Shown: positions 1-6,401, counted from the stretch's first letter. The stretch is DNA of 9,171 nt from Mycobacterium sp. (GCA_028706695.1 JAQTVU010000049.1:1-9171); one strand, 5' to 3'. The notes: a model not told the origin generated them from the letters alone. Program-made: numbers and translations.

Positions 1-1
1 G

Positions 2-190
2 GCCACCCGGGGTTTCGGGGACGCGGAGTTCAGCGAGGTCGGCGACATCATCGCCACGGCGCTGGCGGGCGGCAAGAATGTGGACGTGCCTGCGCTGCGG
101 GAACGGGTGACGCGGCTGACCCGAAGCTTCCCGCTCTACGAGGGCATCGAGGATTGGACGCTGGCCGACCGCCGGGGCACGGCCGGCTGA
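2..190 (+). CDS. glyA: Serine hydroxymethyltransferase, C-terminal end (partial)
   Basis: The window opens inside this gene; 62 codons remain before TGA at 188-190. SHMT is a cytoplasmic PLP enzyme that interconverts serine and glycine while loading one-carbon units onto tetrahydrofolate. The visible part is only the extreme C-terminal domain: a GFGDAEF segment, a helix with VGDIIATAL, and the terminal FPLYEGIEDW stretch, which I recall as typical of mycobacterial GlyA. The PLP lysine and active site lie upstream, outside the window. The identity is further supported by the next gene being desA2, the same order as glyA1 (Rv1093) and desA2 (Rv1094) in M. tuberculosis. Being a fragment, its integrity upstream cannot be judged. 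Confidence 0.9.
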   Translation, partial: ATRGFGDAEFSEVGDIIATALAGGKNVDVPALRERVTRLTRSFPLYEGIEDWTLADRRGTAG

Positions 191-200
191 GCGGGGAAAA

Positions 201-255
201 GGCCCGGAACAGGCCCGGAAAGACCCCGGAACGGGCCCGGAACAGGCCCGGAAAG
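201..255. repeat. Five 11-bp tandem repeats between glyA and desA2
   Basis: Five consecutive 11-bp units with consensus GGCCCGGAAMR lie just after the glyA stop: 201-211, 212-222, 223-233, 234-244 and 245-255. Units 1 and 4 are identical, and so are units 2 and 5, so 201-222 recurs exactly at 234-255. The middle unit is the most diverged (it starts ACCCC). The tract is non-coding on both strands as far as I can tell. Its function is unknown; it could vary in copy number between strains as a minisatellite-like locus. Confidence 0.9.
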
Positions 256-266
256 GACCAAAGTCA
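255..266. promoter_or_regulatory. DosR/DevR-like box (candidate)
   Basis: GGACCAAAGTCA matches 11 of 12 positions of the half-symmetric core GGACNAAAGTCC that I recall for the mycobacterial dormancy regulator DosR. Its centre is about 70 bp upstream of the proposed desA2 start point, somewhat further than typical DosR sites. desA2 is not a classical DosR regulon gene to my knowledge, so this may be a chance match. Confidence 0.25.
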
Positions 267-294
267 CTATTCCGCCGCGACACGAGCCATTGCT

Positions 295-329
295 TTCACG
301 AACCTGTGTACGCGGGTTACAGTTACCCC
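295..329 (+). promoter_or_regulatory. desA2 promoter, probably leaderless
   Basis: A -10 hexamer TACAGT (318-323) fits the mycobacterial TANNNT rule. It is preceded after exactly 17 bp by TTCACG (295-300), which matches TTGACA at 4 of 6 positions. The predicted +1 is the A of the ATG at 330, 7 nt after the last T of the hexamer. No Shine-Dalgarno precedes this ATG. Together these point to a leaderless desA2 mRNA. Confidence 0.55.
314..328. promoter_or_regulatory. 15-bp near-palindrome over the desA2 -10 (candidate operator)
   Basis: GGGTTAC-A-GTTACCC is an inverted repeat with one mismatched position pair, centred on base 321. It also contains a direct GTTAC repeat. It fully covers the proposed -10 hexamer and ends just before the start codon, which is where a repressor would block RNA polymerase. 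The cognate regulator is not identifiable from this window. Confidence 0.35.
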
Positions 330-1157
330 ATGGCACAGAAACCTGTTCCTAGCGCGCTGACACTGGAACTCGAGCCCGTCGTCGAAATCAACATGGACCG
401 GCATCTCAACACCGAGGAGTTGTGGTTCGCCCACGACTACGTGCCGTTCGAACGCGGGGAGAACTTCGCCTTCCTCGGCGGCCGCGACTGGGATGCGTCG
501 CAGGTGACGCTGCCCAAGCCGATCACGGATGCCTGCGAAATCATGCTGCTGCTCAAGGACAACCTCGCCGGGCACCACCGTGAGCTCGTCGAGCACTTCA
601 TCCTCGAGGAGTGGTGGGGCCGCTGGCTGGGCCGGTGGACCGCCGAGGAGCATCTGCACGCCATCGCGCTGCGCGAGTACCTGGTGGTGACCCGGGAGGT
701 CGACCCGACCGCCAACGAGGAGGCACGGGTCCAGCATGTGATGAAGGGCTACCGCGGCGACATGTATTCGCAAGTCGAGACCCTGGTGTACATGGCGTTC
801 ACCGAGCGCAGCCACGCCGTTTTCTGCGGCAACCTCGCGGCGCGAGTCGAGGAGCCCGTGTTGGCCGGACTGGTCGACCGGATCGCCGGTGACGAAGCCC
901 GTCACGAGCTGTTCTTCTCGAATTTGGTCGCACACTGCCTGGACTACACCCGCAACGAGACGGTCGCGGCGATCGCCGCCCGCGCGGCCGACCTGCAGGT
1001 TGTCGGCGCCGACATCGACGCCTACCGGGACAAGGTGGAAAACGTCGCCCAGGCAGGCATTTTCGGGCCGGACCAGCTGCGGCGGGTGATCTCGGACCGC
1101 ATCGCCGGATGGGGCCTGACCGACGAGCCGGCGCTGAAACACCTGCTCCTCGATTAA
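330..1157 (+). CDS. desA2: Acyl-ACP desaturase DesA2
   Basis: This 275-residue protein belongs to the soluble diiron acyl-ACP desaturase family (ferritin-like four-helix bundle), which uses O2 and electrons to introduce a double bond into acyl chains on acyl carrier protein. In mycobacteria the DesA1/DesA2 proteins are linked to mycolic acid synthesis. The expected ligand set is visible: E70, the first ExxH at E107/H110 within EEHLH, E159, and the second ExxH at E189/H192 within DEARHE. There is no signal peptide or membrane segment. I chose ATG 330 over an earlier in-frame start at 306 because it gives the conserved N-terminus MAQKP and sits exactly at the predicted +1 of a promoter; the upstream extension would overlap that promoter. 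The gene stands alone on its own promoter, 139 bp after glyA. The exact substrate and double-bond position cannot be read from sequence. Confidence 0.95.
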   Translation: MAQKPVPSALTLELEPVVEINMDRHLNTEELWFAHDYVPFERGENFAFLGGRDWDASQVTLPKPITDACEIMLLLKDNLAGHHRELVEHFILEEWWGRWLGRWTAEEHLHAIALREYLVVTREVDPTANEEARVQHVMKGYRGDMYSQVETLVYMAFTERSHAVFCGNLAARVEEPVLAGLVDRIAGDEARHELFFSNLVAHCLDYTRNETVAAIAARAADLQVVGADIDAYRDKVENVAQAGIFGPDQLRRVISDRIAGWGLTDEPALKHLLLD

Positions 1158-1222
1158 CGCCGCCTTGACCCGCCGGCGCGTTGGTTCGGCGAGCCTGCAT
1201 GCCGGCCCCGCGGCCACGAGAG

Positions 1223-1233
1223 TAGCGTCATCG
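1223..1233 (+). promoter_or_regulatory. phoAT-phoH2 promoter, -10 element (leaderless candidate)
   Basis: TAGCGT (1223-1228) fits TANNNT and ends 5 nt before an in-frame GTG at 1234, so transcription would begin at or next to that codon. No Shine-Dalgarno is present and no convincing -35 lies at the right distance, which is common for mycobacterial promoters. The following ATG at 1237 is an alternative start. Confidence 0.4.
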
Positions 1234-1380
1234 GTGATGGTCAGCGAAAAGCTCAGCTGCCAGGGCGGCACCTCTCGTCACGGCAAGGGGAGGACCGGCC
1301 CCGGTCCTGGTGTCGCGGCTCTCGCCGAAATGCCTGTGCGGGGCCGCGCGGGCCTTCCCCGCTCGAGGAGCGCTACGTGA
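1234..1380 (+). CDS. Small antitoxin-like ORF upstream of phoH2 (PhoAT type)
   Basis: This 48-codon frame (47 if ATG 1237 is used) ends in TGA at 1378-1380, sharing GTGA with the phoH2 start, so the two genes should be translationally coupled. Published work on mycobacterial PhoH2 describes a short antitoxin gene, phoAT, overlapping the phoH2 start in M. tuberculosis and M. smegmatis; the position, small size and 4-bp overlap here fit that arrangement. The protein starts MVSEKLS and is otherwise basic and rich in Gly, Arg and Pro, with no recognisable domain, as expected for a mostly disordered antitoxin. I place the start at GTG 1234 because a -10 element lies just upstream. A longer version from TTG 1165 is possible but would include the promoter. 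I assign it by context, not by sequence match. Confidence 0.6.
   Translation: MMVSEKLSCQGGTSRHGKGRTGPGPGVAALAEMPVRGRAGLPRSRSAT
1365..1370 (+). promoter_or_regulatory. Shine-Dalgarno of phoH2
   Basis: GAGGAG ends 6 nt before the GTG start at 1377. It lies inside the upstream small ORF. It fixes GTG 1377 as the phoH2 start and indicates that phoH2 is translated by initiation or reinitiation on the phoAT-phoH2 transcript rather than leaderlessly. Confidence 0.75.
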
Positions 1381-2678
1381 CCGATATCCGGACCTACGTT
1401 CTCGACACCTCCGTGCTGCTGTCCGACCCGTGGGCGTGTGGTCGGTTCGCCGAGCACGAGGTGGTGGTTCCGCTCGTGGTGATCAGCGAATTGGAGGCCA
1501 AACGCCACCACCACGAGCTGGGTTGGTTCGCGCGCCAGGCGTTGCGTCTGTTCGATGACCTGCGCCTTGAGCACGGACGGCTGGACCAACCCATTCCGGT
1601 TGGGACACAAGGGGGCACGCTGCACGTCGAGCTGAACCACACCGACGCGTCGGTGCTGCCCGCGGGCTTTCGCACCGACAGCAACGACTCCCGGATCCTC
1701 AGCTGTGCCGCCAACCTCGCCGCCGAAGGTCGACGGGTTACCTTGGTAAGCAAGGACATTCCGCTTCGCGTCAAGGCGGCTGCGGTGGGCTTGGCCGCCG
1801 ACGAGTACCACGCGCAGGACGTCGTGGCCTCCGGCTGGTCGGGGATGCACGAGCTCGAGACCGCCGCCGAGGACATCGACGCGCTGTTCGCCGACGGTGA
1901 GATCGACCTGGCCGAGGCGCGAGAATTGCCCTGCCACACGGGGGTTCGGTTGCTCGGCGGTAGCTCGCACGCGCTGGGCCGGGTTACCCCGGCCAAGCGC
2001 GTCCAGCTGGTTCGTGGCGACCGCGAGGTGTTCGGGCTACGGGGCCGTTCGGCCGAGCAGCGGGTGGCGCTCGACCTGTTGCTCGACGAGTCGGTGGGCA
2101 TCGTGTCGCTGGGCGGCAAGGCCGGCACCGGCAAGTCGGCGTTGGCGTTGTGCGCGGGCCTGGAAGCGGTGCTGGAGCGGCGGACGCACCGCAAGGTGGT
2201 GGTGTTCCGCCCGCTGTATGCCGTCGGCGGCCAGGAGTTGGGTTACCTGCCCGGCAGCGAGAGCGACAAAATGGGCCCGTGGGCGCAGGCCGTGTTCGAC
2301 ACTCTCGAGGGCCTGGCCAGCCCGGCGGTGCTCGACGAGGTCCTGTCCCGGGGCATGCTAGAGGTGCTTCCGCTGACGCACATCCGGGGTCGCTCGCTGC
2401 ATGACTCGTTCGTCATCGTCGACGAGGCGCAGTCACTGGAGCGCAACGTGCTGCTGACCGTGCTGTCGCGGCTGGGCACGGGTTCCCGGGTGGTGCTGAC
2501 CCACGACATCGCCCAGCGCGACAACCTGCGGGTGGGCCGCCACGACGGGGTCGCGGCGGTCATCGAGAAGCTCAAGGGGCACCCGCTGTTCGCCCACATC
2601 ACCCTGCTGCGCAGCGAGCGCTCGCCGGTCGCCGCCCTGGTCACCGAGATGCTCGAGGAGATCGCCGGACCGCGCTGA
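1377..2678 (+). CDS. phoH2: PhoH2: PIN-domain RNase fused to PhoH ATPase
   Basis: The 433-residue protein has two domains. The N-terminal PIN domain (about 5-145) has the acidic metal-binding set expected of Mg-dependent RNases: D10 in LDTSVLL, E38 or E40 in SELE, D101/D104 in DSND, and D127 in SKD. The C-terminal PhoH ATPase (about 215-430) has a Walker A at 247-254 (GKAGTGKS), a Walker B at 345-352 (FVIVDEAQ) and the downstream LTHDIAQRDN motif at 374-383. Mycobacterial PhoH2 has been described as an ATP-dependent RNA-unwinding and RNA-cutting toxin held in check by the product of the overlapping upstream gene. The start is GTG 1377, supported by GAGGAG 6 nt upstream, the GTGA overlap and the conserved beginning TDIRTYVLDTS. 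It is cytoplasmic. The deacetylase gene follows after only 25 nt, so read-through is possible. No key residue appears to be missing. Confidence 0.95.
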   Translation: MTDIRTYVLDTSVLLSDPWACGRFAEHEVVVPLVVISELEAKRHHHELGWFARQALRLFDDLRLEHGRLDQPIPVGTQGGTLHVELNHTDASVLPAGFRTDSNDSRILSCAANLAAEGRRVTLVSKDIPLRVKAAAVGLAADEYHAQDVVASGWSGMHELETAAEDIDALFADGEIDLAEARELPCHTGVRLLGGSSHALGRVTPAKRVQLVRGDREVFGLRGRSAEQRVALDLLLDESVGIVSLGGKAGTGKSALALCAGLEAVLERRTHRKVVVFRPLYAVGGQELGYLPGSESDKMGPWAQAVFDTLEGLASPAVLDEVLSRGMLEVLPLTHIRGRSLHDSFVIVDEAQSLERNVLLTVLSRLGTGSRVVLTHDIAQRDNLRVGRHDGVAAVIEKLKGHPLFAHITLLRSERSPVAALVTEMLEEIAGPR

Positions 2679-2691
2679 GCGTGCGGGTCGG

Positions 2692-2703
2692 TAAGCTGCC
2701 AGC
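2692..2703 (+). promoter_or_regulatory. Deacetylase promoter, -10 element (leaderless candidate)
   Basis: TAAGCT (2692-2697) fits TANNNT and ends 6 nt before the GTG start at 2704, so the predicted +1 coincides with the start codon. No Shine-Dalgarno is visible and no clear -35. The gene may therefore be expressed leaderlessly in addition to any read-through from phoH2. Confidence 0.4.
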
Positions 2704-3579
2704 GTGCCGAAACGACCCGACAGCCAGGCCTGGCGCTACTGGCGGACCGTTTTCGGTGTCGCGGCGGCCGGTGCCGTGCTGGTCGTCGGCGGCCTCACCG
2801 GCCACGTGACCCGCGCCGAGAACCTCGGTTGCGCGGTGGTCAAGTGCGTGGCGCTGACGTTCGACGACGGGCCGAGCCCGTTCGACGCCCGGCTGCTGCA
2901 GGTCCTGCGGGACAACGACGCCAAGGCCACGTTCTTCCTGATCGGCAACAAGGTGGCGGCCGACCCGGCGGGGGCCAGGCGCATCGCCGACGCGGGCATG
3001 GAGATCGGCAACCATACCTGGGAGCATCCCAACATGGCGACGATCCCCGCGCAGGACATCGCCGGTCAGTTCTCCCGCGCCAGCGACGCGATCACCGCCG
3101 CGACCGGGCGGGCACCGACCCTCTACCGGCCGGCCGGCGGCCTGTCCAACGAAGCGGTGCGCCAGACCGCCGCCCGGTACGGCTTGGCCGAAATTCTCTG
3201 GAACGTCATACCGTTCGACTGGATCAACGACTCCGACACGGCGGCGACACGTTACATGCTGATGACGCACATCAAGCCGGGCTCAGTGGTGTTGTTCCAC
3301 GACACCTACTCGAGCACCGTCGACCTGGTGTACCAGTTCATCCCGGTGCTCAAGGCCAACGGCTACCACCTGGTGACGGTGAGTGAGCTGCTCGGGCCGC
3401 GGGCGCCCGGCAGCAGCTACGGCGGCCGGGAAAACGGACCACCCGTCGACGACCTGCACGACATCCCGGCGAGCGACATCCCGCGGCTGCCCAACACGCC
3501 GTCGCCCAAGCCGATGCCCAACTTCCCGATCACCGACATCCCGGGGCAGAACCCGGGCGGGCCCAACAACGGTGCCTAG
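2704..3579 (+). CDS. Membrane-anchored polysaccharide deacetylase (NodB family), Rv1096-like
   Basis: The product (291 residues) is a carbohydrate esterase family 4 (NodB) enzyme, which removes N-acetyl groups from sugars; the closest mycobacterial homologue I recall is Rv1096, described as a peptidoglycan deacetylase. An N-terminal basic stretch and a hydrophobic segment (about 17-33) suggest an uncleaved anchor or signal peptide, placing the catalytic domain outside the membrane. CE4 motifs are intact: TFDDGP at 52-57 (catalytic base D54, metal ligand D55), H104 and H108 in HTWEH (metal ligands), RPAGG at 142-146, FDW at 171-173, and LFHD at 197-200. Cysteines 43 and 48 just before the first motif could form a disulfide. 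The last ~55 residues are low-complexity, Pro/Gly/Asn-rich, with three DIP-containing segments. GTG 2704 is chosen from the conserved MPKRP start and its promoter. The gene ends in TAG with a second in-frame TAG three codons on. Substrate is inferred from family, not shown here. Confidence 0.92.
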   Translation: MPKRPDSQAWRYWRTVFGVAAAGAVLVVGGLTGHVTRAENLGCAVVKCVALTFDDGPSPFDARLLQVLRDNDAKATFFLIGNKVAADPAGARRIADAGMEIGNHTWEHPNMATIPAQDIAGQFSRASDAITAATGRAPTLYRPAGGLSNEAVRQTAARYGLAEILWNVIPFDWINDSDTAATRYMLMTHIKPGSVVLFHDTYSSTVDLVYQFIPVLKANGYHLVTVSELLGPRAPGSSYGGRENGPPVDDLHDIPASDIPRLPNTPSPKPMPNFPITDIPGQNPGGPNNGA

Positions 3580-3768
3580 TTAGGTTAGATCGACCGGCGG
3601 TGGGTTGCCCGGTTCGCTCGACTCGGCTCGCGGCGACCCCGTGAACGCCGGGGTTTCATCCTGCCCGTGATCAGGTATCGGTCCCGGATGGGCAAGCGGC
3701 GTGGGCGGGGACCGGTCGCGCTCGCCCGCGGGCGCCGCGAGGCGGCCCGCGTCGCGGACCCGGGCGGG
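3580..3768. other. Gene-free convergent gap between deacetylase gene and fum
   Basis: I find no credible gene on either strand in these 189 bp. Frames that cross it are Arg/Gly-rich shadows. The interval holds one short hairpin (3636-3654) and a very GC-rich stretch before the fum stop. In M. tuberculosis H37Rv this position carries Rv1097c, a Gly/Pro-rich membrane protein; nothing like it is seen here. Confidence 0.7.
3636..3656 (+). terminator. Possible terminator hairpin 3' of the deacetylase gene
   Basis: ACCCCG (3636-3641) and CGGGGT (3649-3654) form a 6-bp GC-rich stem with a 7-nt loop, followed by a short T run (TTC). The T tract is much shorter than in a classical intrinsic terminator, so its activity is uncertain. 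The site lies 57 bp after the deacetylase stop. Confidence 0.35.
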
Positions 3769-5193
3769 TCAGGACCCGTCCGGGGTGGCCCCCGCGTCGA
3801 CCCGGGCCATCGCCAGCACGTCGAGACGACGGTCCAGCTCCTCGATCGAGAGCGTGTCGCCGATCAGGCCGCGGTCGATGACGGCCTGGCGGATCGTGGT
3901 GCGCTCCCGGAGCGCCTGCTTGGCCACCGCGGCGGCCTCCTCATAGCCGATGGCCGAGTTCAACGGTGTCACGATCGACGGCGACGACTCGGCCAGCTCG
4001 CGTAGCCGCTCCACGTTGGCCTGCAGCCCGACGATGCAGCGCTCCGCGAACAGCTGTGACACGTTGGTCAGCAGCTTGAACGACTCGAGGATGTTGCGGG
4101 CCATCATCGGGATGTAGACGTTCAGCTCGAAGGCGCCGTTGGCGCCGCCCCAGGTCACCGCCGCGTCGTTGCCGATCACCTGCGCGGCGACCTGGGTAAC
4201 CGCTTCCGGCAAAACGGGGTTGACCTTGCCCGGCATGATCGAGCTGCCCGGCTGCAGGTCGGGCAGCTGGATTTCGGCCAGGCCGGTCAGCGGGCCCGAA
4301 CCCATCCAGCGCACGTCGTTGGCGATCTTCGTCAGCGACACCGCGACGGTGCGCAGCGCCCCGGACGCCTCCACCAGCCCGTCACGTGCCGCCTGGGCCT
4401 CGAAAGAGTTTGCCGCCGTGCGTAATTCGGACAGACCGGTCTGCTCGACCAGCACCGCGACCACCTTGCTGCCGAAGTTCTTCGGGGCGTTCAGGCCGGT
4501 GCCCACCGCGGTGCCGCCGATGGCCAGCTCACCCAACCGCGGCAGCGTGGCGCGCACTCGCTCGATCCCGGCCTCGATTTGGCGGGCATAGCCGCCGAAC
4601 TCCTGGCCCAGCGTCACCGGCACGGCGTCCATCAGATGCGTCCGGCCGGACTTCACCACCGTCCGCCATTCGTCGGCCTTGGTCGCCAGCGCCTGGTACA
4701 GCACCTGTAGGGCGGGGACGAGGTGGCACACCGCGGCTTCGGTGGCCGCGAGATGGGTGGCGGTGGGAAAGGTGTCGTTGGACGACTGCGACATGTTGAC
4801 GTCGTCATTGGGGTGCACCGTGATCCCGGACCTGGCCGCGATCGAAGCGATCACCTCGTTGGTGTTCATGTTGGAGCTGGTGCCCGAGCCGGTCTGGAAG
4901 ACATCGATGGGGAACTGGTCGTCGTGGCGGCCCTCGGCGACCTCGGCCGCCGCCGCGATGATCGCGTCCGCCTTCTCCGGGGGCAGCAACCCGAGGTCCT
5001 TGTTCACCTGCGCGCAGGCGACCTTCAGCAGGCCCAGCGCACGGATCTGGGTGCGCTCCAGGCCGCGTCCGGAGATCGGGAAGTTCTCCACGGCACGCTG
5101 GGTCTGCGCCCGCCACAAGGCTGTTGCGGGCACCCGGACCTCGCCCATGGTGTCGCGTTCGATGCGATATTCGGCGTCGGCGCTGTCGGCCAT
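3769..5193 (-). CDS. fum: Class II fumarate hydratase
   Basis: This 474-residue enzyme is a class II (iron-independent, tetrameric) fumarase of the fumarase/aspartase superfamily, catalysing reversible hydration of fumarate to L-malate in the TCA cycle. Signature regions are all present: the substrate-binding TGSGTSSNMNTNE at 101-113, SQSSNDTFPT at 135-144, GRTHLMDA at 183-190 (H186 is the usual active-site histidine), and the mobile SS loop GSSIMPGKVN at 316-325 with catalytic S318. Length is typical. The start is ATG 5193-5191, with a GAGGA Shine-Dalgarno 10 nt upstream. It follows glpX after 39 nt and is probably co-transcribed with it, linking the TCA cycle with gluconeogenesis. H37Rv has the same pair (Rv1098c, Rv1099c). 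Argininosuccinate lyase and aspartase are ruled out by overall length and motif pattern as I recall them. Confidence 0.96.
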   Translation of the reverse strand: MADSADAEYRIERDTMGEVRVPATALWRAQTQRAVENFPISGRGLERTQIRALGLLKVACAQVNKDLGLLPPEKADAIIAAAAEVAEGRHDDQFPIDVFQTGSGTSSNMNTNEVIASIAARSGITVHPNDDVNMSQSSNDTFPTATHLAATEAAVCHLVPALQVLYQALATKADEWRTVVKSGRTHLMDAVPVTLGQEFGGYARQIEAGIERVRATLPRLGELAIGGTAVGTGLNAPKNFGSKVVAVLVEQTGLSELRTAANSFEAQAARDGLVEASGALRTVAVSLTKIANDVRWMGSGPLTGLAEIQLPDLQPGSSIMPGKVNPVLPEAVTQVAAQVIGNDAAVTWGGANGAFELNVYIPMMARNILESFKLLTNVSQLFAERCIVGLQANVERLRELAESSPSIVTPLNSAIGYEEAAAVAKQALRERTTIRQAVIDRGLIGDTLSIEELDRRLDVLAMARVDAGATPDGS

Positions 5194-5203
5194 AGCTGAG
5201 CAG

Positions 5204-5208
5204 TCCTC
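5204..5208 (-). promoter_or_regulatory. Shine-Dalgarno of fum
   Basis: On the minus strand GAGGA lies 10 nt upstream of the ATG at 5193. This spacing is slightly long but usable, and it supports this start over any internal one. No promoter was found in the 39-nt gap after glpX. Confidence 0.5.
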
Positions 5209-5232
5209 GCTGGTAGATGACTCGCGATTCGG

Positions 5233-6333
5233 TCAGGGCAGGGGGTAGGCGGCGCTGCTGTCGCCGGTGAAGTCGATGGCGGAGTATTCGCTGATCTTCG
5301 AAAGACGGTGGTAGGCCTCGACCATCCGCACGGTGCCCGACTTCGACCGCATCACGATCGACTGGGTCGTGCAGCCGCCGGGATAGTACTGCACCCCGCT
5401 CAGCAGGTCACCGTTGGTCACCCCGGTGGCGCAGAAGAACACGTTCTCACCCGACACCAGGTCGTCGGTGGTCAGCACCCGGTCGAGGTCGTAGCCCGCG
5501 TCGATGGCCTTCTGGCGCTCGGCGTCGTTCACGGGCGCCAGCTGCGCCTGGATCGCGCCGCCCATGCAGCGGATCGCCGCGGCGGCGATGATGCCTTCCG
5601 GGGTGCCGCCGATGCCCGCCAGCATGTCGGTGCCGGAATGGGGCCGGCAGGCCGAGATCGCGCCGGCCACGTCTCCGTCGGTGATCAGCCGGATCCGTGC
5701 CCCGGTGGCCCGCACCTCGTCGATGAGCTGCGCGTGGCGGGGCCGGTCCAGGATGCACACGGTCATGTCCCGCACCGACAGGTTCTTTACCTTGGCGACC
5801 GCACGGATGTTCTCGCCGATCGGGGCGGTGATGTCCAGCACGTGCGCGGCCTCGGGGCCCACGGCGATCTTGTTCATGTAGTAGACCGCCGACGGGTCGA
5901 ACATCGCGCCGCGCTCGGCCACGGCCAGCACCGAGATCGCGTTGGGCATGCCCTTGCTCATCAGGGTGGTGCCGTCTATCGGGTCGACGGCGAAATCGCA
6001 CTCCGGCCCGTCGCCGTTGCCGACCTCCTCGCCGTTGTAGAGCATCGGCGCATGGTCTTTCTCGCCTTCGCCGATGACCACGACGCCGCGCATCGACACC
6101 GAGTTGACCAGTTCCCGCATGGCGTCGACGGCGGCCCCGTCGCCGCCCTCCTTGTCGCCCCGGCCCACCCAGCGGCCGGCGGCCATGGCGCCGGCCTCGG
6201 TGACGCGCACCAGTTCCAGTGCCAGGTTGCGGTCGGGCGCTTCGCCGCGCGGCCGCGCCCGCGACGGAGCGCCGCGGACAGCGGCGACCTGCGAGGAGCC
6301 GGATGCCGACGAGTGGTTGCCCTCAACTGTCAT
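5233..6333 (-). CDS. glpX: Class II fructose-1,6-bisphosphatase GlpX
   Basis: This 366-residue cytoplasmic enzyme hydrolyses fructose-1,6-bisphosphate to fructose-6-phosphate, the key gluconeogenic step and the main FBPase in mycobacteria. It belongs to the lithium-sensitive phosphatase superfamily: metal-binding acidic residues in GEGEKD at 88-93, the DPIDGT motif at 117-122, TDGD at 218-221, and IGGTPEG at 241-247. The first ~33 residues are Ser/Ala/Arg-rich and probably disordered; the conserved domain begins around APDRNLALELVRVTEAG. I chose ATG 6333-6331 because it matches the N-terminal pattern I recall for the M. tuberculosis enzyme; the frame is open further upstream, but that part lies antisense to Rv1100-like and reads as low-complexity. 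It is first in a probable two-gene unit with fum and diverges from Rv1100-like across 80 bp. Confidence 0.95.
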   Translation of the reverse strand: MTVEGNHSSASGSSQVAAVRGAPSRARPRGEAPDRNLALELVRVTEAGAMAAGRWVGRGDKEGGDGAAVDAMRELVNSVSMRGVVVIGEGEKDHAPMLYNGEEVGNGDGPECDFAVDPIDGTTLMSKGMPNAISVLAVAERGAMFDPSAVYYMNKIAVGPEAAHVLDITAPIGENIRAVAKVKNLSVRDMTVCILDRPRHAQLIDEVRATGARIRLITDGDVAGAISACRPHSGTDMLAGIGGTPEGIIAAAAIRCMGGAIQAQLAPVNDAERQKAIDAGYDLDRVLTTDDLVSGENVFFCATGVTNGDLLSGVQYYPGGCTTQSIVMRSKSGTVRMVEAYHRLSKISEYSAIDFTGDSSAAYPLP

Positions 6334-6341
6334 AGTTGTCG

Positions 6342-6347
6342 ATTGTC
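6342..6347 (-). promoter_or_regulatory. glpX promoter, -10 element (candidate)
   Basis: On the minus strand GACAAT (4 of 6 matches to TATAAT), preceded by TGC in extended -10 style, ends 8 nt before the ATG at 6333. This would give a leader of only two or three bases. The nearest Shine-Dalgarno-like GGAGG is 21 nt upstream, too far to serve this ATG, which fits a near-leaderless mRNA. Confidence 0.3.
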
Positions 6348-6401
6348 GCAGAAGCCTCCGGGTCGGCCGGAGCTGGGCGGCAGCTGCCGGACGCCGGCTG
6401 G

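Noticed and set aside
201..255. CRISPR array
   Set aside because: The 11-bp units abut without spacers, so this is a simple tandem repeat.
1165..1170. TTGACC as a -35 element for phoAT
   Set aside because: The matching -10 position 17 bp downstream contains no TANNNT. The TAGCGT at 1223 is too far away to pair with it.
267..1271. A 334-codon open frame on the minus strand opposite desA2
   Set aside because: It is the antisense shadow of a clearly conserved desaturase gene in GC-rich DNA, with no recognisable domain and Arg/Val/Gly-biased composition.
3601..3700. tRNA gene, prompted by a GGTTCG T-loop-like string
   Set aside because: No acceptor stem, D-arm or anticodon arm could be paired around it.
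4139..4591. Plus-strand open frame opposite fum (150 codons)
   Set aside because: Antisense to the highly conserved fumarase core, Ser/Ala/Pro-rich, with no domain recognised.
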